From Acanthosepion pharaonis (taxonomy: Eukaryota; Mollusca; Cephalopoda; Sepiida; Sepiidae): DNA of 64,000 nucleotides. Made by a program: the position numbers and the translations under genes. The first letter of the stretch is position 1; each line of letters opens with the position of its first letter. Location: NCBI GenBank assembly GCA_903632075.3, contig CAHIKZ030000392.1, positions 944,993-1,008,992 of the forward strand, in the 5' to 3' direction. The notes under the pieces were generated by a model, which was not told the origin of the DNA, searched no databases, and worked only from the letters and a program-made list of their open reading frames with translations. Positions 1-9,486 of the stretch are shown piece after piece.

Positions 1-70
1 TGACTGGAATTCAAACTTGGCTCTCTGATTTCTCAATCCAAGCCGCTATCCATTACACCACCGTGCCTCC
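1..70 (-). repeat. tRNA-derived SINE, 5' head, cut by window edge
   Basis: Read on the minus strand, this is a tRNA-like head. GGTGGTGTAATGGATAGCGG resembles a pol III A box, and AGTTTGAATTCC further on resembles a B box. The same head recurs near 13240-13288 and, degenerate, near 46400-46470. The element is truncated by the window start. It is a retroposon, not a functional tRNA gene: no cloverleaf with a usable anticodon arm is seen. Confidence 0.7.
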
Positions 71-384
71 TCATCCCAATTATTACAGGCAAAATTGAAA
101 ATCTGTCTGAAGATTTTAAATTTATATTATTTTATTTAGAAAGCTTAAAAAAAAAAAAAACAAAAAAAAACATAAAACAAAACACTTTGTACATATTCAC
201 AGAATAGAGAGAGGAGAAATGTCAAAATGAAATTTATCAATTAAGTTTCAAATTATAAAAATGACCTCTTCAAAGTCTTGTTGCTAAAGTTTGTTCATTC
301 AGCTAGAAAATCAATAAATGCTAAGATTCTTATATCAAATTGATACTCATATAACTGAAAAATAACTGACTGATAATTACAAGG

Positions 385-1602
385 GTCAGTCAAAAAGTAA
401 CATCTGTTCTAATTTTTCAAGTAATAGATTTTAGTTTTTGTATGTGCATGCACATGTCTAGAAACCTAAGGAAATGAATTTGTGGAGTTGTCTTTTCTTA
501 CACATAATAATCTTTCAAATTTATTGCCTCCTCTGGAAACTTGTAGAAAGCAAAGAGGCGCTTTTTGAAAGAGAAAATGCTGCAGACATTCAAAGGGGTT
601 AGTGAATATTTAAAAGGAAGGTTGCATTTGATGCAGGTACATTAAGGAGATATCAGTAGATGTAATTGCAGTCCTAGAAAGGAGAAACTGATCTTAGTGA
701 TAGGCCTCAAAGTGGCAGATCAGCTGCTGTTGTGAATGGGGATAAGGCCAAAAAGGTTGATGCTCTTATAACTGACAGAAGAATCACTATTGTAATACTG
801 AAAGCCTTCAAAATGAGTCATATCTTCAGTTTAGTACAGTCTCTTAGCTACTCAAATATATGTTCATAGTTTTTGTTTCCCAGAATGCTGACAGATGCTA
901 TGAAGAAGTAAAGTATTGTTGCTATTCAAGAGCTTCTGGAATTTTAAGCAGGTATCTTTAGAGAACAGCAGTTTTCAAATAGAGAGGTGAAAGAGGCAAC
1001 TTGCACACAGCTAAGATAGCAGCCAAGAAACTTCTACAATGTGGGCATAAATGCTTTCATTCAAAGGCTATGCTACTACTATCAAAATTTTTGTATAGAT
1101 GTCATACACAGCACCAAACCAGTTTACAAATTTTTAAACTGTCTGCTGTATACAACTGCTTTCTAAGATCAAGGGTTAAAAATGGCTTTGAGTGTGTGAA
1201 GCCGATGGGTTTTGGTGAAGATCCCACTTCTTCAAACCTTGTAGAATGGCGCTACAGAATCGCAAACAAAGAACTGCACTAAATAACAGGAACCACGTCA
1301 CTTGAAGACTTGCAACAGTTAAAATGTATATCACATGTAATTCTAAGAGAAAATAATGACATAATCAAGATGTTGACATTCCACACTACTTCAAATAAAA
1401 GGTTAGTGAGGTAACCCCATTAATAGTGTAAAGAGTGATAACAGGTACTGGACTTGAGAAACCTATTTTTATGAAAAATTGTTTTAAGAGTAAGATTATA
1501 TAATTTCAAATGATAGTAGTACTACAATTAATGCTGAATGTTTCCTTATAGAGAAACAAGTAATATTACCATTACTTTCTGATTAACCCCCTGTACGAAT
1601 AC
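385..1602 (+). mobile_element. Degenerate mariner-type DNA transposon
   Basis: Fragments of a mariner transposase appear in shifting plus frames. At about 690-830 there is a linker-like segment (GDRPQSGR then VVNGDKAKKVDALITDRRIT), followed near 880 by a PRMLTDAMKK segment. At about 985-1075 a C-terminal-like segment reads EVKEATCTQLR then QPRNFYNVGINAFIQRL. The catalytic middle is missing, so the copy looks internally deleted. Imperfect inverted ends are visible: GGGTCAGTCAAAAAGTAAC at the left, and GGGGGTTAATCAGAAAGTAA when the right end is read on the minus strand. Many frameshifts make it inactive. The boundaries are approximate. Confidence 0.6.
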
Positions 1603-1620
1603 ACAAAAATTAGTTTAAAG

Positions 1621-1671
1621 AAAAAAAGAAAAGAGAGAGAGGGAGAGAGAGAGAGAAGAAAAAAAAAAGAT
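1621..1671. repeat. Purine-rich (GA)n/(A)n low-complexity tract
   Basis: Interrupted GA dinucleotides flanked by A runs. No coding content. Confidence 0.9.
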
Positions 1672-1732
1672 TCCTAAAACTTGTTAGCACTTACAATTAT
1701 TAAAACTAAATAATGCTTAAGACTTTTTAATG

Positions 1733-1935
1733 TCATGTCCCTTCAGAACATATCATGACACTCCACAGATTTTTTACTTATTATCTCTGAATTCCTAAGC
1801 ATTCTTGGGATAGTGGAGTAGTTTCCTGTTGCCTTTTTCATGGTTTTGAATTCAGAGTTTTCCTTCTCTTAGGCCGATTGCTATCTAACTCTAGAAAACC
1901 CAGTCTATCCTATTCAACCAAAAGCTGAGAAAAGC
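1733..1935 (-). mobile_element. LINE tail fragment followed by SINE body
   Basis: At 1733-1776, read on the minus strand, the sequence is a relic of a LINE ORF C-terminus (LW..MI..LKG type). It is related to the pieces at 35630-35680 and 36470-36520. The part at about 1785-1935 aligns by eye with the SINE body at 34720-34850: 'gatagtggagtagtttcctg' here against 'gagtggagtagtttattg' there, then a shared block ending in 'gtctatcct'/'gtctaccct'. The tRNA head is absent. Confidence 0.55.
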
Positions 1936-2478
1936 TGTAAAGTGATTTCAATTTTGTTTATATTAAAACGTTTTATATTTGTGTGTGTTGCTGGATTAGA
2001 AAGCAGATATGGGAGCAAAGTATAATACTTATTAATTACAAACTGTTTCTTGTTATTACATCCCATGTATATTCATAGTAGGATGTAATAAAAAAATATG
2101 TTCAACATGTTTGTTAGGATGGATTAGCAGCCAGAAATAAGATGCATAATTACAATATAGAAGTATATCACCAGCCAAGATCTTTAAAACATTACCTACC
2201 AAAGTTTGTTTGAATGATTTCTAAAACCTTTTTACCTAATGTAACTGTATTAATAGAACTCTTTCCTAAATATTACTACTTACCAGGTACAATCTTCACT
2301 ACATTAAATTAAAAAGGAATTTCTTGGAGTGAGGAAGCCAGTAGGAGCAGGAGGCCCAACAGCTAATACATGTTTGCAATAAAGATGAGGACTACAAATA
2401 ATGATAATTCCTTATCCCAGAAATTTAGACAGAAAAAAAAATGTCCGATTAAAAGCACAGATTAATAAATTTATTTAC

Positions 2479-2698
2479 CCAACAAGACATCCTGGTCATC
2501 TGTAAGAATCAAAATGATATTTGGTTTTTCACTTCGAGTCCTTAGTCTTTGGAGACGTTTATGTGACAATCTAGATCTTGCTTCATCACGTTCTCTCAAA
2601 GTCTGAAATCTTGTAGTTCGTGCTAATGTCTGATATTCGAAAAGTGACATCAAGCTGAACACGGTCACCCATAACAACTGATGCCATATCCACACCAT
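2479..2698 (-). CDS. Sulf: Extracellular endosulfatase (Sulf), first coding exon
   Basis: This is the N-terminal coding exon of a secreted sulfatase; the gene continues past the left edge. Sulf enzymes remove 6-O-sulfates from heparan sulfate on the cell surface and so tune growth-factor signalling. The first in-frame ATG is at 2698. An in-frame TGA at 2773-2771 rules out an upstream start in this exon. Residues 1-26 (MVWIWHQLLWVTVFSLMSLF...) form a hydrophobic signal peptide. A basic stretch follows (RDEARSRLSHKRLQRLRTRS), then the sulfatase start motif KPNIILILTDDQDVLLG, whose paired Asp residues are the first metal ligands in the family. The basic run plus DDQDV fits Sulf better than N-acetylglucosamine-6-sulfatase, which normally has DDQDE at this point. 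The exon ends after GG of a Gly codon with donor GGGTAAAT (intron GT at 2478-2477), so the intron is phase 2. The catalytic Cys motif is not in the window. Confidence 0.85.
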
Positions 2699-2775
2699 TG
2701 CTACGATAAACCAGATGGGTATTTGAAGACTACTTCTAGAATGCAAAGAAACTTGGTTGTTGTCATTCCATCAAT
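2699..2775 (-). other. Sulf: 5' UTR part of the Sulf start exon, with 3' splice site
   Basis: On the minus strand a pyrimidine tract ending TTTTCTTTTCTACAG (AG at 2777-2776) precedes the exon, giving a start at 2775. The UTR carries two out-of-frame ATGs (2771 and 2766). The first closes at once at TGA; the second opens a short upstream ORF. The exon is therefore preceded by at least one upstream non-coding exon. Confidence 0.75.
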
Positions 2776-4296
2776 CTGTAGAAAAGAAAAAAAAATTCCC
2801 AAATGAAAAAACAAATTCTGTGCAATTAACTTTTCTAAAGCATTTAGTTATTAACATGAAAGTAGACAGTTTTTCTTTTTGTTAAAAAGCTGCAAAATCC
2901 TATGCCATATTTATAACTACTTATTATGTTCACACAATATCACAAGTTTTTCCAATTGCTACATAATTATAATTATTACAATGCTTTCATAAATTTGGCA
3001 ATTTTTTTTTATAGAAAAACAAAACAAATGGTACTTAACATATACAAAATCCAACTAAAAGCAGAGCTTAAAACTCTAGAACAAAATATAATTAGGCATA
3101 GTAAATAACTAGAACATTCAGAAAATAAAAAAGAGCTTTGTTTTAGAGCATTCACTTAACAGTTGAAAATGTTGATTATATTATACAAATCTATTTTTGC
3201 AATAAAATTGGTATTAACCAGCTGATGTTAGTAAAATTTTAGGATATAATATAGTATCTCACACTCATGGTGCATTATGGGTAGCCAAAGTCTATTGTAT
3301 TATCCTAATGGTTATTGAGTAAGCAGTAATGGTTGTTTCAAATTATTATAGAAGCTTTTGAGTAGAAATAACTGTGGATCAGAATGGTGTTATTTGCAGT
3401 ATTAGATGAATGAATAAACATAAAGCTTCTTGGTTGTGATTTGTAAACTGTTGTCCAAGAACTTAAATTAATTCTCTGAATACATCTTGACATCCTCATC
3501 AACTTTGAAGGGACATAATTTTACTGACAAAAAAAACAAAAAAAACTCCTCTTTAAAATTACCCTCACCCAAACACTGTTGTCTTGTAGGTAAAGTATTT
3601 TCATAAAAGACTCAAACTTTTGCCAGCTGATCAGATTAGATCCATCCAATGTAGATCTACATTGATCATCAATTGAGAAATAGGTTTAAATGTACATCTC
3701 CACTTAACTTATACATTTCTCTTCATAATGTTTATTTGAAAATGGTAGCTTTTATTGGTTGCTTTTATGCCCTTTGCCAAAGTTTTTAATATTTTGTATC
3801 TTTTCTAGGCTTAAATTCAAAACACCAGATTCTTCAAATATTTCCTTGTTATCCAATTCCCTTTTCTTGCTTAAAACATTTGGAATTCTCAAGTCTTTGT
3901 GATATGCTTAAAACAAACTCTTGCTAATGTTTTCAATTTCTTTTGTTTGTTCTTTGATTTCTGTTCAACTTTTTCACTATTTCCAAGAGTGTATTCTCAT
4001 CACTCAGCTTTACAGTATCATGTTACCCTTTTGAAGTTATATCTTTCTTACAATCCATCTTATATACATGAAATCAAGAAAGTAAATACCACTTCTATTT
4101 GCAATATGATCAACATTTGGGTTGCATAATAAAATCGTACACCACCAAATAAGTTTTTATACATATTTATAATAAAAACATTATATACTGAAATTCACTA
4201 TATATCTTGAAAATCTTTTACCAATGCCAGTTTGTTAATATCAACTTTATTGAGTAAACATTGTTTAGCATAATAAAATCTGACAGTATCTACAAG
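2776..4296. other. AT-rich intron-like DNA, no gene seen
   Basis: Probably first-intron sequence of the Sulf gene. No protein similarity or splice-flanked ORF was found on either strand. A perfect 18-bp palindrome lies at 3647-3664. Confidence 0.6.
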
Positions 4297-4381
4297 GGGA
4301 TGCTGAAAGGTCCTTGGGCTGACCCCACTTCCCCAAAATCATTATTTTATTGATCAAACATAAGCATACTGATTTTGGAAA

Positions 4382-4384
<3 letters not shown>
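4297..4384 (+). mobile_element. MITE end, mariner-type family
   Basis: It begins GGGGATGCTGAAAGGTCCTT and continues with GACCCCACTTCCCCAAAATC. The same terminal sequence is present at 19545-19640, 44490-44625, 61010-61070 and 63850-63905. It runs into the TA microsatellite that follows. Confidence 0.6.

Positions 4385-4430
<46 letters not shown>
4385..4430. repeat. (TA)n microsatellite
   Basis: Uninterrupted TA dinucleotide run of about 46 bp. Confidence 0.98.
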
Positions 4431-4431
<1 letters not shown>

Positions 4432-4590
4432 CTACTAAGAAATGCAAATACCTACAGTTTAAAATAAATTTAAAAAAAAATTAAAAGTCATTCTTAAAGC
4501 TTTTAGCTTTAATTCAAGCTAATAGATTAAATTTATTATTTACAATAAGCAAAATGTTTTACTGTATTTAAAACTAATTTAAATTAGAAG

Positions 4591-4621
<31 letters not shown>

Positions 4622-5478
4622 AAGCACCGATTTTAGCCATCTGTCAGCACAATGTAACTCTCTTTATTAAAAAAAAATCTTTCAAAAATAAAATTTTCTT
4701 TATTTGAGGAATATTAGCAGATTTAAAGTTTAATTCATACGATTTGAAACAAATATTACTTAATTTTAGTTTAAAATATCGCTGAAATGTATTTTTTAAC
4801 ATGGAGGTAGGTGTTCATTTAAGGTGTTGAAAGCTGTATTCAACCTGACAGTTTTATTGACAACCAGAAATTTAACTAATTTTTTTTCAATGAGGGTCAT
4901 ATCAGTAAAAATTACTTAACGAATATAATGAGTGCCTTTTTTTTTTTTATATCTAAGTAACCAGTAATCTTAATAATTTAGGATAATATTCTTCATAATC
5001 TAATGTTTTGATTTTTTTTTTTAGGTACTTTAAATTTACTATAGTTACTGCTCTTATTTTCTAATAATGCTGTGCATAGACAACCATATTTATAAAAATC
5101 GGCGCATTTACACACACAAAAAAAACTTTTTAAAATAGGGAGGGGGAGGAGGAGGTGCTGCTGCTGCATTGTAGTAAGCTTTTCCATTCATGATGTTTTA
5201 ATATAGTTTTTACTTAATAACAATATCACTTGTCCCAAACAAATTAATACAGAATTTTAAGTTTTAAAACTTTATAAATTATTCTAATTAAAATTTAATG
5301 AAAGATTAAAACAATTCTTGTATAAATTACTTATTTAATGTAAAAACTTTTGTGACAATAGTATCCATAATATATCTTATCCATAAAATAATTAATAGCT
5401 TTTTTTCTAATTAAATATCTTAGTTTTATTGACTTTTTATTTAATGATTTAGAGCAGATTTGTGGTAATTAGGAGCCC

Positions 5479-5484
<6 letters not shown>

Positions 5485-5518
<34 letters not shown>
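5485..5518. repeat. Poly(A) run, 34 bp
   Basis: Uninterrupted A run inside dispersed repeat copy A. It is absent at the equivalent point of copy B, so it is probably a later expansion or insertion tail. Confidence 0.95.
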
Positions 5519-5520
<2 letters not shown>

Positions 5521-5609
5521 TGATTTAAATTAAGTTCTGCTTTATAGCTAATCTAAACATTAAGCCATATAAAAATTAATTTATTGAAATTTCCTCAAAT
5601 TAAATAGGG

Positions 5610-5611
<2 letters not shown>

Positions 5612-5661
<50 letters not shown>
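5612..5661. repeat. (TA)n microsatellite
   Basis: About 50 bp of pure TA repeat inserted within dispersed repeat copy A. Confidence 0.98.
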
Positions 5662-5665
<4 letters not shown>

Positions 5666-6044
5666 CATAAAAGTTTTTAACCAAGATTTTTTTAAAGAAA
5701 CAGTTCTAAAATAATTTCATTCATTTCCAAAATCCTAAAATTTTTATTAAAATCCTAGTTATTTGACTTTTGTAAGTATTCCTAAATTAATGTATTTTTC
5801 CATTGCAAAAAGATGTTAAAAATTTCCTTATTTATGGTCCCCCACTGATGTAAGAAAAACAAAGTTTTGCACATTCTAAAAAGAATAAAAAAAATACAAT
5901 TTAATAATAAAAATTCTTTGGTTTTTCCTCTTAATAATAGTAAAGATTTTGATGCTAAAACTGCTTTCTGCTTTATTAAGTTTAGGGCATTTTTTCATCA
6001 TATGTTCAATTTTTAACAAATCTTTGGAGGTACCTATACTGCAT

Positions 6045-6089
6045 ATAACAGCAAAATTGTTCAAATTGTGTAACAGCATAATTGTCCAT
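6045..6089 (-). repeat. Two degenerate 25-bp units, inverted relative to the minisatellite
   Basis: The text ATAACAGCAAAATTGTTCAA and the next unit GTAACAGCATAATTGTCCAT match the reverse complement of the 7491-7963 minisatellite unit (about 21 of 25 and 17 of 20 positions by eye). These units sit just left of the Tc1/mariner pseudogene, whereas the direct array sits just right of it. Confidence 0.6.
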
Positions 6090-6264
6090 CCAAACAAAAT
6101 GTTTAATATCTAAAAAAAAAAAAAAAAAAAGTTTCTTTTTTCCAGGTTTTCATATAAGACGTTTAGCCATCTTGACACCATTTGTCATAAGAATCACTGA
6201 AAAACCCTTCGAGTTATTCAGCTAGAAAGAGAACAAGTTAAAATCATTTTGTGTCAGCCCCACT

Positions 6265-7190
6265 ATGTCTTCCCAATTGAGCAATGGTGAGAGGAAAAAG
6301 ATCATTCAGGCCTTTAGTAATGGTACCAACATTCATACTCTGGCTTCCATCTTCAAAATCCATTCAAGAACCACTGAGAGAAAAAAAGAGAGAATAGTAG
6401 AAAGGAAAACTGGATCAAGAGGTCACAACAGCAAGAGGGATCATCATTTCAACTTAGAGCTGAAGAAATCAATTAGAAAAGATCCAACTCAATCCTTAAT
6501 AAGATGTTTGGCACATGATAGAGGAGTTTCAGCTATGATAGTCCAAAGAGCATTGAAAAAAGACTTGAAAATGAAAACTGTGAAAACTGTGAGGCACCTT
6601 GTTACTCCAGGATAGAAAGTTAAAGGGTGAAGAACATCTTGAATAAGGTAAAAAATGATCCTGGAATAATCTTCTACACAAATGAGAAGAATTTTATGCA
6701 GGATGCGTACACAGACGAAATGGCCATATTCTGGCTTCAAATCCTCATGAGAGAGACAATGTCACTTTCAAGTACAAAAATCTTGCCAAGATAATGGTTT
6801 TTGTCTTCTTTGGAATTTTTGGATTCTTTCTGAATAACCTGAGGCTAGAGACAATCAAAACCCCAACAAGATCAATAAGGCCTTCAAATTTACATTCCAA
6901 CAGGATGAAGCTCCTTGTCTTACGAGTGCAGTTGTTCAAAGATTTCTTAGGGATGAGTTCGTGAACAGGTTTTGGGATAAGGAAAATTGGCCTCCTTCAG
7001 TGCCTGATTTGAACCCCTTATTTTAACATCTGGAATGAAATGACCAGAAAAGCTTGTTAGAGGCTCCACAGTAAACTGCAAGCCTTCAAAAAAAATCTAT
7101 CAATGGAGAACATTGATGAAAAATTCATTAAAAAAGTTTGTGGTGCATTCAGAAAGAGGGTTCAGTGCCAAAGGTGGAGCAACTCTTGAT
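6265..7190 (+). pseudogene. Tc1/mariner-family transposase pseudogene
   Basis: The 5' third is an open frame (6265-6612) encoding MSSQLSNGERKKIIQAFSNG... with two helix-turn-helix-like segments typical of this superfamily, ending ...SAMIVQRALKKDLKMK. After the stop at 6613 the homology continues through frameshifts. IIFYTNEKNFMQD at about 6665-6700 carries the first-Asp region with D changed to N. PPSVPDLNP at about 6990-7020 is the third-acidic-residue region. A C-terminal KKFVVHSERGFSAKGGAT follows near 7130-7180. Several stops and the altered D make it inactive. Copy A of the dispersed repeat abuts it on the left and the 25-bp minisatellite on the right. Confidence 0.8.
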
Positions 7191-7490
7191 GCCTAACAAT
7201 TTGGACTCGTGCCAAAATTGTTCTTATCAATTACAAATAAATACTGGTATTTAAGCTTCCATTTGAACTTAATCTCAATCCTTCATGAGCTTCTAATCTT
7301 TAGCTATGATTAATTAATGATATGTCATTTTTGTTTATGATTGATTTCATCACTATTCTGTTAAGCATGGAAAGTAATTATGCATTCTTATTGTTTAAAA
7401 TAAAGTCCAATAGGGCTATAAAAACCTTGGAGAATTCCAGTAAGATATCTTTAATCATTTCTAAGATACAACAGTTCAAAACTTAATCTA

Positions 7491-7963
7491 ACAATTGGAC
7501 AATGTTGCCGTTACACAATTTGGACAATGTTGCCGTTACACAATTTGGACAATGTTGCCGTTACACAATTTGGACAATGTTGCCGTTACACAATTTGGAC
7601 AATGTTGCCGTTACACAATTTGGACAATGTTGCCGTTACACAATTTGGACAATGTTGCCGTTATAACAATTTGGACAATGTTGCCGTTACACAATTTGGA
7701 CAATGTTGTTGTTACACAATTTGGACAATGTTGCCGTTACACAATTTGGACAATGTTTGCCGTTACACAATTTGGACAATGTTGGACAATTTGGACAATG
7801 TTGCCGTTACACAATTTGGACAATGTTGCCGTTATAACAATTTGGACAATGTTGCGTTACACAATTTGGACAATGTTGCCGTTACACAATTTGGACAATG
7901 TTGCCGTTACACAATTTGGACAATGTTGCCGTTACACAATTTGGACAATGTTGCCGTTACACC
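7491..7963 (+). repeat. Minisatellite, 25-bp unit, about 19 copies
   Basis: The unit is ACAATTTGGACAATGTTGCC plus GTTAC. Most copies are identical. Variants include TTATAACAA (one extra base), TTGTTGTTAC, an extra T in ATGTTTGCC, GTTGCGTTAC (one base lost) and one collapsed copy near 7781-7790. Because 25 is not a multiple of 3 and the unit lacks stops, two overlapping plus frames stay open across the array; these are by-products, not genes. Confidence 0.97.
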
Positions 7964-8217
7964 AGATATATATCGTACATATAGTGCTGGTGTTAATAAA
8001 AGTGCTTGATGTAATACAATGGAGCTATATTAATAAATATTCAAGCAAGTACTTGGGAAAATAAAAAGTATAACAGCAGCTATGGTGTCCTTAATCAGTT
8101 TTGTACTTAAGAAATTGATCTGTGAACTTGAGAGGATTAAAATAAAAATAGACATAACATGTCTAGTTTATTTAACCAAACATGCTTGAATGAAGATATG
8201 CTGCTCCCAAGTGAGGG

Positions 8218-8220
<3 letters not shown>

Positions 8221-8264
<44 letters not shown>
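8221..8264. repeat. (AT)n microsatellite
   Basis: About 44 bp of pure AT dinucleotide repeat. Confidence 0.98.
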
Positions 8265-8267
<3 letters not shown>

Positions 8268-8433
8268 AATAACAAATATACATTTTTTTTTTTTTTTAAC
8301 TAACTGGTAGCACAACTTGGTTTCATACACAACGCAATCCTTTGGTGCTAAGTTTAAGTCAGCCTTAACTCAGCACCAGGAAATTGCACTGCTGTGCATG
8401 AAACTTAGTTGTGTTGCCGGTGAGGAAAAAAAA

Positions 8434-8503
<70 letters not shown>
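8434..8503. repeat. Compound (GT)n-(AT)n microsatellite
   Basis: About 25 bp of GT repeat switches directly to about 45 bp of AT repeat. Confidence 0.98.
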
Positions 8504-8504
<1 letters not shown>

Positions 8505-9486
8505 CTAATTACATTTACAACATAAAGGGTAACATTTAATTTGTATAACAATTTTAAAAAATTTCTATATATAAGCAATGTTAATTTTCTCTCATTTATA
8601 TAGAAAATCCTATACAGAATTCTATAATTTTAGGCCCAGCCATGTAAGTTAAAATCTTATATTGTTGTCACCTGTCATTACACATTAATAGAAATTAGTC
8701 AAATAAAGCCAAAAATAATTTATCTTAATAAGCCAAGTCAATCTGTTTCATTTGATTTTTTTAAAAATGTAACAAATTATTTAAAGTGAAAAAATAGTAA
8801 GTTTCCTTAGTTTTTATTATTAATACAAACATTAGAAAATTATTCAAATAAGTAAAATAGCATTATCTGTTGATTATTAATAAAAATGTAGGGCCTCTGA
8901 TTTTCTGTTTCAAATTTTCCTTGATTCCATTTCCACTTTTGGTAAATTCCATTTTTTTTCCATTTTATAGAATTTTATGAGAAAATTGCAATATGATATG
9001 CTATAATTATTATTAAAACTGAAAACAAAAACATAATTCAAAGTTCTATTGCATATAAAGAAATAGCAAATATCTACAAATCTTTTTTTAAATGTTAAAA
9101 TCCAAGTCTAAAAATAAATGATATGTAAAAATAAAAAATGTAACATGACAATAAAACAATGAAATGTTACAGTGCATAATTATCTTTGAGATAGAACTTT
9201 AAGAACACATTCAAATTGTTTTTGTTTTTTTAAGTATTTAGATCGATTTATAATTATCAATTTATACGATAAAAACCACATTTAAAGTATCAACAGTAAA
9301 GAACTTGAATCTCAATAATAAATATCTGAATAAAGTCAGACATTTTGACTAAAATTTTACAAAGCAGAAATTAAACCAAAATAACAAAACAAATTAGATA
9401 TTAATTCAAAATTAAATAAAACTACTTATGCCAAGTTGAAATACTGCTCAAATTTAAAATTGCTAATTTCTTAATTTAGGAAATAT

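Larger units (their letters stand above)
4470..6097. repeat. Unclassified dispersed repeat, copy A
   Basis: This long AT-rich block aligns by eye, in the same order and orientation, with 16530-17640 (copy B). Its last part also aligns with 22310-22500 (copy C). Shared landmarks include 'caataagcaaaat', 'actaatttaaatt', 'cagtaatctta', 'taatctaatgttttattga'-like text and 'gtctttcctc' followed by 'aaagattttgatg'. Copy A is longer than B because of a 34-A run (5485-5518) and a (TA)n run (5612-5661). No transposase or reverse-transcriptase sequence is seen, so the class is unknown. Confidence 0.65.
7964..9486. other. AT-rich intron-like DNA with microsatellites
   Basis: Contains (AT)n at 8221-8264 and a compound (GT)n-(AT)n at 8434-8503. 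No gene signal is seen. Confidence 0.6.

Noticed and set aside
2471..2746. Using the non-ATG codon at 2746 as the start of the sulfatase exon
   Set aside because: It is TTG. The first in-frame ATG, at 2698, begins exactly at a signal peptide.
7495..8064. Overlapping plus-strand ORFs of 189 and 160 codons across the minisatellite
   Set aside because: A 25-bp unit without stops keeps frames open automatically. The peptide merely repeats every 25 residues and there is no splice or start context.
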